In this document: in pieces, positions 29,181 through 37,688 of the stretch
Layout: every line of letters starts with the position of its first letter
How positions within the stretch are numbered: the first letter of the stretch is position 1
Origin: a virus
IMG/VR virus record: IMGVR_UViG_3300046001_001376
Coordinates: 1-37,710 of that record
DNA length: 37,710 nucleotides
Reading direction: 5' to 3' (one strand)
Position numbers and translations under genes: made by a program
The notes under the pieces: model-generated
What the model was told of the DNA's origin: nothing
Seen by the model: the letters and a program-made list of their open reading frames with translations, nothing else
The model's database searches: none

Positions 29181-30623
29181 ATGGCCGGAATTAACTACGA
29201 TTTGTACGGCGGCGGTTTAATGGGCGGCTATCAAGCTGGACAAGACCGCGACAGACAAAATATGCTTGCGCAGCAACAAATGCAGCAAGTTACTAGGCAG
29301 AACCAGCTAGGCGAAATGCAGCTGGCTGAAGCGCAACGTGCGCAACAAGAACAAAACCAATTGCGTCAGCTGTATAGCGGCGCAAAAGACGTAACCAGCC
29401 CTGAGTTTGTTAAACAAGTCTATGGCGTATCGCCGCAGCAAGGCATGGCGTATGAAGAAACTTTGGGTAAGCGCCAAAAAGCTATGACTGAAGGTCAAAA
29501 AGCGCAGGTAGACCTTGTTGACGCAAAACTAAAACAACGACAAAATCTTTTGCAAGGCGTGCGTACTCCAGAACAATATTTGGCTTGGCACGAAAGTAAC
29601 CACGCTGATCCTGTATTGGGGCCTGTTCTTGCGTCTACGGGCGTGACGGCTGAAGGCGCGCGCGAACAAATTATGCAAGCGTTGTCGCAACCTGGCGGTT
29701 TTGAAAAGTTATTGCAAGAATCGCAGGTAGGGGTTGAAAAGTTTAGAGAAATGAATAAACCGCAGGTTGTGCCTGCTGGTTCATCAGTGTATCAAGACGG
29801 TAAAATTGTTGTTACCGCGCCAGAAAAAGAAGGCACATTGCCTGCAAGCGCGCAAGAATTTGCGCTTGCACAAAAAGACCCTAAATTTATGCAGTTTTTG
29901 CAAGCGCGCGCTGCTGCTGGCCGCGCGCCTGCGCAGCCACGCGCTGAACAGCCGCCAGTGGCAGTGGTTGACCCTGTGACAGGTAAGCCAGTGTATGTTA
30001 GCCGTGAAGCAGCCATTAGCGGCAAAATGTCGCCTGCTGCTGCACAAGAATCGCTGCCGCCTAAAGAAATTCAAAAGCGTGAAGCTTCGTATCCACAAGC
30101 TACATCTTCGGTTAGAGGATTTGAGAAAAAATCAGACAGTTTTATTGCTGACTTGAAAAAGTTGCGCGATGATCCTGGCCTTGAAAACATAACCGGTGCG
30201 ATAAGCGGGCGTACTCCCTCGTTTAGTGCTGCGGGTAGCCGCGCGCAAGCGTTGTACGATAAAGTTACTGCTAAAGGTGGCTTTCAAGCGTTGCAAGATA
30301 TGCGCGACGCGTCTAAAACAGGCGGTGCATTGGGTAACGTGTCTAACCAAGAAGGTAAACAGCTTACCGCGTCGTTTTCTGCTATTGATCGTAGGCAAGA
30401 TGCTGCCGATGTTCGCGAGGCCATTAACCAAGCTATTGCGGATATTGAGGGTTCTAAAGTTCGTATGCGCGAAGCGTATGATGATACTTATTCATACAAA
30501 GGGTCAAAATCTCAACCCGCGCCTACAGAAGTAACAGGACAAGATAAACAAGCTTTAGATTGGGCTAACGCTAATCCAAAAGACCCTCGTGCAGCCCAAA
30601 TTAAACAACGGTTAGGACGCTAA
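29181..30623 (+). CDS. Internal virion / ejection protein, P22 gp20-like
   Basis: A 480-residue helical, Gln- and Ala-rich protein (MAGINYDLYGGGLMGGYQAG, then QQQMQQVTRQNQLGEMQLAE). The C-terminal half has GFEKKSDSFIADLKKLRDDPGLENITGAISG and GNVSNQEGKQLTASFSAIDR, patterns I know from phage injection proteins. Length and position match P22 gp20 (471 residues). AAGGAA precedes the ATG. It probably forms part of the conduit for DNA across the envelope. Confidence 0.78.
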   Translation: MAGINYDLYGGGLMGGYQAGQDRDRQNMLAQQQMQQVTRQNQLGEMQLAEAQRAQQEQNQLRQLYSGAKDVTSPEFVKQVYGVSPQQGMAYEETLGKRQKAMTEGQKAQVDLVDAKLKQRQNLLQGVRTPEQYLAWHESNHADPVLGPVLASTGVTAEGAREQIMQALSQPGGFEKLLQESQVGVEKFREMNKPQVVPAGSSVYQDGKIVVTAPEKEGTLPASAQEFALAQKDPKFMQFLQARAAAGRAPAQPRAEQPPVAVVDPVTGKPVYVSREAAISGKMSPAAAQESLPPKEIQKREASYPQATSSVRGFEKKSDSFIADLKKLRDDPGLENITGAISGRTPSFSAAGSRAQALYDKVTAKGGFQALQDMRDASKTGGALGNVSNQEGKQLTASFSAIDRRQDAADVREAINQAIADIEGSKVRMREAYDDTYSYKGSKSQPAPTEVTGQDKQALDWANANPKDPRAAQIKQRLGR

Positions 30624-30624
30624 T

Positions 30625-33048
30625 ATGGCTGGTTTTGACCCTGATGCTTATTTAGCCGCACAACCCAAATTTAACCCTGACGTTTATTTAGCGTCAGGTA
30701 ATGAAGGTATGCCTAAAGAACGTAGCTTTTTTGGCGACTTAGGTGCAAATGTTGCGAATTTAGCTGACGTTACGGTAGGCGGCATTATTCCTGGGGTTGT
30801 AGGGCCAGTAAGTTATGCAACGTCCCGCGCGATGGGGCGCACACCAGAACAAGCGACCAAAACTGCCGCGCGAATTACAGAACCTATTAGTCAGCCATTT
30901 GGTAAAGCTTTCGGCGTTACTGAATCGCCAGCGTACACCGGTGCGGGCAGCCAACAAGTTATGGATTTTATCGGCAAGAATGTCGGTAAAGGCGCGGAAT
31001 GGATTTCCAGTCAAACTGGCTTGCCAGTTGCAGACGTAGAAAATATGATTGGCACGGCTACGTTAGCCGTACCTGCTGGCGTAAGAGGTACAAAAAATGC
31101 GCTCGGCGTAGCTGCGCCGGTAGTTAAAAATGCGATGGTAGCCGCCGGTGAAACACCACTAGGCCAAGCTGTTATTAAGCCTTTGCAAGAACGCGCAGCG
31201 CGTACTGCGGAAGAACGATCTGCGCAAAGCTGGCAAAATGCTACCAAAATTGAAGCTGCTCAAAAAGCACAAAAATTAGGTATCGCGTTAAACCCCGCTG
31301 AATCTAACCCGACTAAAGCAAATATTGCAAAGTCGGTAGTCGCTGGTTCCAAAGATATAAACGTAAAACTTAACGCGGCTAATCAGCCTAAATGGACGCA
31401 ACTGGCAGCTAAAGATATGGGCTTGCCAGAAAACACAGTGCTAAATGCTAAAGCTTTTAATGAAGCTTTAGATAAGCACAGCGCGCCGTATGAAACAGTA
31501 CGCAAAATTCCGGTGCTTACGCCGGATGAAAATGTTGTCCGTGGCATTGAAGGGTTACGCATAGATCGACCTGCTATTGGTGGCGAAACAAGTGCTAAAG
31601 CGGTAAATTCATTAGTGGATGACGCGGTTACCAAAGTTACCGAGGGGCGTTCGGGAGCTGAAATTGTTAACGATATTCGCAAGTTACGGCGTGATGCTAA
31701 TGCTATTTATAGTACTCAAGAAAAAAGCGGTATTCCTGACCCGTCGCGCATTGCGCACGCAGACGCTAGTATTAAAATTGCAGACCAATTAGAACAGTTA
31801 ATTGAAGCAAACGTAACCGACCCTAAATTAATTGACCAAATTCGTAAAGCGCGGTCTGCGCAAGCCAAAGTATATGATTATGAACGGGCTACTGACTTAG
31901 CTACTAATAAAGTAGACCCACAAAAATTAGCTAAAATGCTTAGTGAAGGTAAACCTTTATCTGGCGCTGCCGCAGATATGGCGTCTATTGCGGCTAATTA
32001 TCCTTCTGTTTCTACCGTAGGCGCTGAAATTACGAAAGGTTTTCCGCGTTTGACGCGAAGCGGTGTTGGGGGATCATTAGGTTTTGCTGCGGGGTCAATG
32101 GTTGGGGCTCCTTTTGTTGGCGCTGTTGCAGGTGCTGGTATTGGGGGCTTAACCAGCGCCATTGCTTCAAAACGTATGCTTTCGCCTAAATATCAGGCAA
32201 CGCACGCGGTTCCTCAAGATTTTAGAATTCCGGTTAATAAGTTGGCGCCTGAAGTTGCCCCTACGCCTAATTTGCCAGTTCCTTACGATTTCCGTAACGC
32301 GCTAGTTGAACCTGCGCCAGCGGGTCCAAACTGGGTTTTTGGCCGTTCACAACCAGAAGTTAAAGTTGGAATGCCACAAACTGCACCTATGCTGCCTGCA
32401 CCAAGCGCCGAATCTACTATGCAAGGCGTTCAACAACGTCGGCAGTACGATTACGAATTGCAAAAGTATTTAGACGAACAAGCTGCGCAACAAGCGGCTG
32501 CCGTTCCTCGCGCGCCTACTGGTGCGGGTACTTTGTTTGACCTTGATCCTGTTACTGGTAAGCTGCGCAGCGTTAGCCAAGGCATAAAAGGTGCTACGCC
32601 AGAAACAATTATTAGCACCGGTCATTCGCTTAAATCAGCGGCTGAAAAAGTATCCAAAGGCCAAAATTTTGCTTTATCCGCAGAAGAAAAGATTGCATGG
32701 GATAAAACCAAAACTGACGTATCAATTGTCGATCCTACGTTTAAAAAATTGTCCGGCAAAGAAATTGCCGAACGTACAATGGATAGAGCATGGGTAGAAG
32801 AAACAATTGTTAAAGCTAAAGCTAAAGCGGCTGCTTTTGATGAAATTGCCAAACGTGCAGAAAATGCACAAGCAATACGCGAAGCAAACGTAAACCGTGA
32901 GAAAATGCTCGAATTAATGGAATCGCTTGAAGCAAGCTTAACTGCGCCGCGTCCGGTGTCGTCAGGTGTGCAAGGCCCAAAAACACGCGAAGCTTTTAAA
33001 AACAATATGATCGAACAAAGCAATATTAAAAACAACTTAGGTCGATAA
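30625..33048 (+). CDS. Large internal virion / ejection protein, P22 gp16-like
   Basis: An 807-residue protein starting MAGFDPDAYLAAQPKFNPDV, with a repeated FxPDxYLA motif at the N-terminus. Hydrophobic segments occur near 30-50 (ADVTVGGIIPGVVGPVSYAT) and about 480-515 (GGSLGFAAGSMVGAPFVGAV), able to insert in membranes. The rest is helical and Ala/Lys-rich. It follows the gp7- and gp20-like genes and is the largest gene of the window, as in other P22-like ejection sets. It is expected to leave the capsid during infection. The stop overlaps the next gene as TAATG. Confidence 0.8.
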   Translation: MAGFDPDAYLAAQPKFNPDVYLASGNEGMPKERSFFGDLGANVANLADVTVGGIIPGVVGPVSYATSRAMGRTPEQATKTAARITEPISQPFGKAFGVTESPAYTGAGSQQVMDFIGKNVGKGAEWISSQTGLPVADVENMIGTATLAVPAGVRGTKNALGVAAPVVKNAMVAAGETPLGQAVIKPLQERAARTAEERSAQSWQNATKIEAAQKAQKLGIALNPAESNPTKANIAKSVVAGSKDINVKLNAANQPKWTQLAAKDMGLPENTVLNAKAFNEALDKHSAPYETVRKIPVLTPDENVVRGIEGLRIDRPAIGGETSAKAVNSLVDDAVTKVTEGRSGAEIVNDIRKLRRDANAIYSTQEKSGIPDPSRIAHADASIKIADQLEQLIEANVTDPKLIDQIRKARSAQAKVYDYERATDLATNKVDPQKLAKMLSEGKPLSGAAADMASIAANYPSVSTVGAEITKGFPRLTRSGVGGSLGFAAGSMVGAPFVGAVAGAGIGGLTSAIASKRMLSPKYQATHAVPQDFRIPVNKLAPEVAPTPNLPVPYDFRNALVEPAPAGPNWVFGRSQPEVKVGMPQTAPMLPAPSAESTMQGVQQRRQYDYELQKYLDEQAAQQAAAVPRAPTGAGTLFDLDPVTGKLRSVSQGIKGATPETIISTGHSLKSAAEKVSKGQNFALSAEEKIAWDKTKTDVSIVDPTFKKLSGKEIAERTMDRAWVEETIVKAKAKAAAFDEIAKRAENAQAIREANVNREKMLELMESLEASLTAPRPVSSGVQGPKTREAFKNNMIEQSNIKNNLGR

Positions 33049-33281
33049 TGGAACCTCAAGCTTTATTTAATTTGGTAATAGGTGCGGGACTTACTGTATT
33101 AGGTTGGTTTGCGCGTGAACTATGGGCGGCGGTTAAAGAATTAAAATCGGATTTATCCAAGCTGCGCGAAGAATTACCTAAATCGTACATTACCAAAGAC
33201 GACTATCGCCAGGATATGCGAGATGTTAAGGATATGTTGGGCAAAATTTTTGACCGACTTGACGACAAGGCAGACAAATAA
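33048..33281 (+). CDS. Small membrane-anchored coiled-coil protein
   Basis: A 77-residue protein with an N-terminal hydrophobic segment (ALFNLVIGAGLTVLGWFA, about 5-22). A charged coiled coil follows (ELWAAVKELKSDLSKLREEL and DMRDVKDMLGKIFDRLDDKA). This resembles small phage proteins of unknown function found between ejection and tail genes. It could anchor a complex to the inner membrane or aid lysis. It overlaps both neighbours as TAATG. Confidence 0.7.
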   Translation: MEPQALFNLVIGAGLTVLGWFARELWAAVKELKSDLSKLREELPKSYITKDDYRQDMRDVKDMLGKIFDRLDDKADK

Positions 33282-34162
33282 TGGCTTCATTAACTCCAAC
33301 ACCTAAACAGCAATTTTTTACCGCTGCCGGTATTCCGCTAGTAAACGGTAAGGTTTACACCTACGCAGGCGGCACAACAACGCCAATCGCCACTTATGTC
33401 GATCAAGCAGGCGCAACCGCCAATACTAACCCTATTATTCTTGACTCGCGCGGCGAAGCAAATATCTGGCTTCAGCCAACTATTGCGTACAAGTTTGTGC
33501 TTACCGACTCTAATGACGTACAGATATACGTTGTCGATAACATCCTTGTGCCGGTTGACGATCTTTCTTTTGGTTCACCGCCGCCAATCGGCGACGTGGC
33601 GCCTAATACCGGTGCGTTCACCACGCTGTCTGCCACGGATAACGTCAGCTTTACCGGCGCTGGCGCCACGCTGTTGCAGGTAGGCACGTCGCTGGACCGG
33701 CCTACTGCCTTAGTAGGTATGCTGCGCTATAACTCTACGCTAAGTCAGTTTGAAGGCTACAGCGCGAGTGGTTGGGGCGCGTTGGGTGGCGGCGCTACGG
33801 GCGGCAATACTAATCAGATTTTCTACGAAAACGATGCACTTGTCACGTCAAGCTATACAATACCTGCTGGTAGAAATGCTATGTCTACTGGTCCATTGAC
33901 GTATGATGCCAGCTTTAGTGGAACCGGTAGTATTGCCAGTACAACGATGACTATTGACACGGCTACCACCGGTTCCTTGTCTATCGGGTCTATTATCGCA
34001 GGTACTGGCGTAACGGCAGGCACTGCGGTTACGGCCTTTATATCCGGTTTGGGTGGGGTTGGAACGTACACGGTTACGCCTTCGCAGTCAGTATCGTTAA
34101 CTGCTTTGACGTCGGATATTATTATTACCGTACCTGATGGTAGTCGTTGGGTTGTTATTTAA
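33281..34162 (+). CDS. Tail fibre/spike with head-binding N-terminal domain
   Basis: A 293-residue fibre protein. The N-terminus SLTPTPKQQFFTAAGIPLVNGKVYTYAGGTTTPIATYVDQ with DSRGEANIWLQPTIAYKFVLTDSNDVQIYVVDNI is the widely used attachment domain of podovirus tail fibres and spikes. A short beta-rich body (TLSATDNVSFTGAGATLLQV) and GGNTNQIFYENDALVTSSYTIPAG follow. The C-terminus ends PDGSRWVVI, as in the fibre at 26691-27992. No chaperone or catalytic spike domain is visible. The start overlaps the previous stop as TAATG. Confidence 0.85.
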   Translation: MASLTPTPKQQFFTAAGIPLVNGKVYTYAGGTTTPIATYVDQAGATANTNPIILDSRGEANIWLQPTIAYKFVLTDSNDVQIYVVDNILVPVDDLSFGSPPPIGDVAPNTGAFTTLSATDNVSFTGAGATLLQVGTSLDRPTALVGMLRYNSTLSQFEGYSASGWGALGGGATGGNTNQIFYENDALVTSSYTIPAGRNAMSTGPLTYDASFSGTGSIASTTMTIDTATTGSLSIGSIIAGTGVTAGTAVTAFISGLGGVGTYTVTPSQSVSLTALTSDIIITVPDGSRWVVI

Positions 34163-34171
34163 AGGATAGAT

Positions 34172-34879
34172 ATGGCATCAACAATTACAGCAGGTAACGC
34201 AACTAATGGTTTAGGTATTAGTTCCGACAACACCGGCATCTTGCAACTCAAGTCCGGTACAGGCGCAGGCACTACGGCGCTGACCTTGGATGCTTCGCAG
34301 AATGTTACCGTTGCGGGTACTTTAGCTGCCGGCGCGATTACAGCAACAGGTACAGTTTCCGCGCCGTCGATACAAATAACCGGCGTGGCTACTAATATAT
34401 ATCCTTTAATGGTTGGTACGGCAGTTGCTTCAACGTCCGGTAGTTCAATTGATTTTACAGGTATTCCTGCTTATGTTAAACGAGTCACGGTGTTGTTTAA
34501 CGGAGTTTCAACTAACGGATCAACTGCACTTCAAATTAGACTTGGTGACGCTACGGGGATTTCTGCCACTGGGTATTTAAGTTCCAGCACTCAAATAGTT
34601 TCTTCGGCAACTACTACATCTACCAATTCGTCATTAAGCACAACTGGTTTTGAGTTAAATGATACTTCAACTGTTTCGACTACCCGCGTAGGAACGATGG
34701 TATTTAGTTTGTTTGAAGGTACAACATGGATTGCATCGGGTAATTTTGGGACGACTAACGCGGCATCTAGTACGCTTGTAAATGGCAGCAAAGTACTAAC
34801 ATCTGCGTTGACGCAACTTCGAATTACCGCTAGTGCTACCGCTTTCGACGCTGGCTCAATTAACATAATGTGGGAATAA
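34172..34879 (+). CDS. Short fibre protein, paralogue of the 34986 gene
   Basis: A 235-residue Ser/Thr/Gly-rich protein with AAAGGA upstream. The N-terminal third has fibre-type repeats (TGILQLKSGTGAGTTALTLD). From ITGVATNIYPLMVGTAV onward it aligns with the protein at 34986-35600: FTGIPAYVKRVTVLFNGVST, RLGDATGISATGYL, and the ending FDAGSINIMWE. It probably binds the host surface, or belongs to a set of alternative receptor-binding tips. No enzymatic motif is seen. Confidence 0.75.
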   Translation: MASTITAGNATNGLGISSDNTGILQLKSGTGAGTTALTLDASQNVTVAGTLAAGAITATGTVSAPSIQITGVATNIYPLMVGTAVASTSGSSIDFTGIPAYVKRVTVLFNGVSTNGSTALQIRLGDATGISATGYLSSSTQIVSSATTTSTNSSLSTTGFELNDTSTVSTTRVGTMVFSLFEGTTWIASGNFGTTNAASSTLVNGSKVLTSALTQLRITASATAFDAGSINIMWE

Positions 34880-34881
34880 TC

Positions 34882-34989
34882 ATGCAAATACTTGAAATGA
34901 ACGTGCAAACCGGTGAGCTGATTGTTCATGAGTTGCCTGACCCAGTTGTTGTAGCTGAGGAACCAGTAGTCGTGGAGCAAACACTATGA
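34882..34989 (+). CDS. 35-residue acidic protein between fibre genes
   Basis: A very short gene starting two bases after the previous stop (MQILEMNVQTGELIVHELPD) and ending VVVEQTL. Its stop overlaps the ATG of the next fibre gene (ATGA). It resembles the first part of small tail-fibre-associated proteins that begin with a NVQTGE-like segment. It could couple translation of the next gene or aid fibre assembly. Support is the intact frame and the exact overlaps. Confidence 0.55.
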   Translation: MQILEMNVQTGELIVHELPDPVVVAEEPVVVEQTL

Positions 34990-35600
34990 GCGTAATTATT
35001 GACGGCACTAATGGAATTACTACACCTGGCGTAGTTAATTCAGCGGCAGAAACTATTGCTACTACTTTAACCGTTACTGGCGCGGCGACGGCGGCGTCTT
35101 TGCAGGTAGGTGGAGTAGCAACTAACCTGTACCCCTTAGTGTCTGGTACTGCGGTGACTGCATCTGGAACTTCGGTAAACTTTACAGGCATACCGGCTAC
35201 GGCTAAACGCATTACTGTTTTGCTTAGTGCTATAAGTACATCTGGAACTTCGCCAATGATTATAAGACTTGGTGCATCTGGTGGTATTGAAAATACAGGA
35301 TATATTGGATTTTCAAAACGATTTGCAACTTCTGCATTAGCAACTCCCGCACAGCTTACTACTGCATCTTATTTGACGACGACCGCAGCGGCATCATCAA
35401 CTTTTCAAGGTACGGCTGTAGTAACTAATCTTTCAGGAAATGAATGGATATTTAATACTGCTGTTGGATCAAGTACAGATGATGCACACTATACGACAGG
35501 AAGTAAAACACTAGCCTCAGTGTTAACCCAAGTCAGTATCACAACAGTCAACGGCACAGACACCTTTGATGCTGGTTCAATTAACATAATGTGGGAGTAA
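34986..35600 (+). CDS. Short fibre protein, paralogue of the 34172 gene
   Basis: A 204-residue protein (MSVIIDGTNGITTPGVVNSA). After a different N-terminus it shares GVATNLYPLVSGTAV, FTGIPATAKRITVLLSAIST, an RLG segment, a KTLASVLTQVSIT strand and the ending FDAGSINIMWE with the gene at 34172-34879. The middle (about 105-165) differs strongly. This pattern of conserved scaffold and variable middle suggests receptor-binding diversification. Its start overlaps the 35-codon gene by ATGA. Confidence 0.75.
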   Translation: MSVIIDGTNGITTPGVVNSAAETIATTLTVTGAATAASLQVGGVATNLYPLVSGTAVTASGTSVNFTGIPATAKRITVLLSAISTSGTSPMIIRLGASGGIENTGYIGFSKRFATSALATPAQLTTASYLTTTAAASSTFQGTAVVTNLSGNEWIFNTAVGSSTDDAHYTTGSKTLASVLTQVSITTVNGTDTFDAGSINIMWE

Positions 35601-35603
35601 GCA

Positions 35604-36344
35604 ATGTCAATAGGTCTTAAAGGTAATAACGACGGCTCCGGCGCTATTCAAATTGGCGGTTCTGACGCCATTAGCATTAGCACCGGCCTTATTACGTCGT
35701 TCGTAGGCGGCGTCGCGTTGCCAGCTGGTACGGCTACTGTTGCGCCGTTAACCTTTACCGCTGGTACTTCATTAACTTCGCCAGCTGCGGGTGTTGTAGA
35801 GTTTGACGGCAGTACATTTTTCTCTACCGACGACGTGACCGATGGACGCGGATACATTCCGTCCGTTCATTATTTTAGGCTGACGTCTGACGGCAGCGCA
35901 ATTACGACCATTGCTAACTTTTTTGGCACAACGTCCGGCGTAAACTTGGACGCAAATATTTTTTATGAAATTGAAGCCAACCTGTATTTCACCAAAACTA
36001 CCGCTGGCACTGCGACGTTTACCATGACGTTTAGTAACGCGCCCACAAACAATAACGCCAACTATGTCGGCACACCTGTTGGCGGCGTCGGTACGGCAGG
36101 TACGGCGCAAACTGCTGCATTAGTTAAGTCTACCGCTACGGCAGGCGCGTTGCCAGCAACCGGTACTTTGACAACAGCGGTTAACCATCAATATGTTGTG
36201 CAGTCCATGTTTCAAGCGAATGCCACAACTGGCGGCAGCATAAACCTTCAGGTAACGTCAAGCGCCGGTTCAATCACGCCTTTGGCCGGTAGCTATTACA
36301 AAATTACGCGTCTGCCTGCGGTTAATACCGGCGCATTTGCGTAA
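35604..36344 (+). CDS. Fibre or appendage structural protein
   Basis: A 246-residue beta-rich protein starting MSIGLKGNNDGSGAIQIGGS. LPAGTATVAPLTFTAGTSLTSPAAGVVEFDGSTFF is a segment I know from many phage fibre and tail-associated proteins. The rest (YFRLTSDGSAITTIANFFG to INLQVTSSAGSITPLAGSYYKITRL) looks like a C-terminal beta sandwich that forms a tip or collar. It follows the two paralogous fibre genes. The receptor is unknown. It is directly adjacent to the next gene. Confidence 0.75.
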   Translation: MSIGLKGNNDGSGAIQIGGSDAISISTGLITSFVGGVALPAGTATVAPLTFTAGTSLTSPAAGVVEFDGSTFFSTDDVTDGRGYIPSVHYFRLTSDGSAITTIANFFGTTSGVNLDANIFYEIEANLYFTKTTAGTATFTMTFSNAPTNNNANYVGTPVGGVGTAGTAQTAALVKSTATAGALPATGTLTTAVNHQYVVQSMFQANATTGGSINLQVTSSAGSITPLAGSYYKITRLPAVNTGAFA

Positions 36345-36866
36345 ATGATAGAAATAGCCGTCGCTTTTGGTATTGCTAAGGCGGCGGTTGCTGGCGTTAA
36401 GGAAGCTATTGCCCTCGGCCATGAAATACAGGACTGTTACCATGACATAGCCTCGTTCTTTAACGCGCAAGGTGAGATTGAGGCGGCGGTCATTCAACAG
36501 AAAGCAGATAAAGCCGCAGGTAAAGTACCTGAAAAGTCTGCTACCACCGAAGCGTTAGACGCTATGTTCGCGTCGCGCCAGATGGCTAGGTTAGAAGTCG
36601 AACTGCGTGAAATGTTGGTCTATAACTCTGGCAATGAGTCTGGCCTGTACGAAGAAATGTGCCAGCGCAGGGCGGCAATTGTGCAGGAACGTAAAGAAGC
36701 AATTGAAGAAACTGCCCGCGCGGAACGTATGCGGTTAGCAGCTATCCGACGCAAGAAAGAAGAACGCATACAAACCATACAGAACTGGATGGCGATAATT
36801 TTAGGTACGGCAGTATCCACGGCGGTAATTTATTTTATCTATCAAATGTTTCACTGGAGAGATTAA
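36345..36866 (+). CDS. Tail-anchored coiled-coil membrane protein
   Basis: A 173-residue protein. Residues 1-30 form a hydrophobic/amphipathic helix (IEIAVAFGIAKAAVAGVKEAIALG). About 80-145 form a long charged coiled coil (LEVELREMLVYN and RKEAIEETARAERMRLAAIRRKKEERIQTIQ). Residues about 147-168 form a single membrane span followed by HWRD. It lies just before the holin, and its stop overlaps the holin start (TAATG). A role in lysis, for example as an unusual spanin-like component, or in the virion is possible. No classic Rz/Rz1 pair is seen. Confidence 0.7.
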   Translation: MIEIAVAFGIAKAAVAGVKEAIALGHEIQDCYHDIASFFNAQGEIEAAVIQQKADKAAGKVPEKSATTEALDAMFASRQMARLEVELREMLVYNSGNESGLYEEMCQRRAAIVQERKEAIEETARAERMRLAAIRRKKEERIQTIQNWMAIILGTAVSTAVIYFIYQMFHWRD

Positions 36867-37276
36867 TGCTTGGACTTGACGCGCTACTTACCGTTGGCGG
36901 TAAACTAATTGACAAATTAATTCCTGACCCTGAAGCTAAAGCTAAAGCACAGATGGATTTGGCTAAGATGGCGCAAGATGGCGAACTGGCTAAAATTGCC
37001 AACGACGCCGACTTGTACAAGACTGAGCAAAACAATCTGACGCAGCGTATGCAGGCCGATATGGCGTCCGACAGCTGGCTATCAAAAAACATTCGTCCGT
37101 TAACGCTAATCTACATTCTTGTTGCGTATCTTGCGCTGGCTATCCTTGACGCGTCTGCGCTTGATATTGCCGACAGTTTTGTGCAACTGTTAGGCCAATG
37201 GGGTATGTTGGTTATGTCCTTTTATTTTGGCGGGCGCACATTAGAAAAGATTATCGGCACAAAAAATGACAAATAA
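36866..37276 (+). CDS. Holin of the 3TM type, right-end copy
   Basis: Encodes exactly the same 136 residues as the gene at 76-486 although 12 bases differ, all at silent positions. Domain features are those given for the left copy. In the circular genome there is probably only one holin gene, represented here by two strain variants. The ATG overlaps the stop of the complete upstream membrane protein. Confidence 0.85.
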   Translation: MLGLDALLTVGGKLIDKLIPDPEAKAKAQMDLAKMAQDGELAKIANDADLYKTEQNNLTQRMQADMASDSWLSKNIRPLTLIYILVAYLALAILDASALDIADSFVQLLGQWGMLVMSFYFGGRTLEKIIGTKNDK

Positions 37277-37688
37277 CTTTACCCTTGCAGAACTGACGCA
37301 CACGGATCACCGCGCGTTTGACAACACGCCGAACGAAGCGGAACTGGCTAACTTGCAACGACTGGCGCAGTTTCTGGAGTCGGTCAAGACGACTTTGGGT
37401 AATAAGCCAATCATCGTCAACAGCGCCTTCAGAAGCAAACAGGTAAACGATGCTGTTGGATCTAAAGACAGCAGCCAGCATCGCAACGGTTGCGCTGCTG
37501 ACATTCGTGTGCCTGGTATGAAGCCCGACGAAGTTGTGCGGGCTATCATCGCCGCTAAACTGCCGTTTGATCAGATAATCCGCGAGTTTGACGCTTGGAC
37601 CCATGTAAGTATTCCTAACACCGCAACGGCTAAACCGCGCGGGTCTAAGTTAATCATTGACCGCCAAGGGGCGCGAGCTTTTGTTTAA
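37266..37688 (+). CDS. M15-family endolysin, right-end copy
   Basis: A 140-residue peptidase that differs from the left copy only by L27 for R27 and Q35 for E35, both in the N-terminal helix region and away from the zinc site (H72, D79, H113). Five further base differences are silent. It overlaps the holin stop by 11 bp. As with the holin, it is probably the same gene seen in a second variant. Confidence 0.92.
   Translation: MTNNFTLAELTHTDHRAFDNTPNEAELANLQRLAQFLESVKTTLGNKPIIVNSAFRSKQVNDAVGSKDSSQHRNGCAADIRVPGMKPDEVVRAIIAAKLPFDQIIREFDAWTHVSIPNTATAKPRGSKLIIDRQGARAFV

Noticed and set aside
26691-36344. Diversity-generating retroelement acting on fibre genes
   Set aside because: No reverse transcriptase gene and no template/variable repeat pair biased at adenines was found; the fibre similarity looks like ordinary gene duplication.
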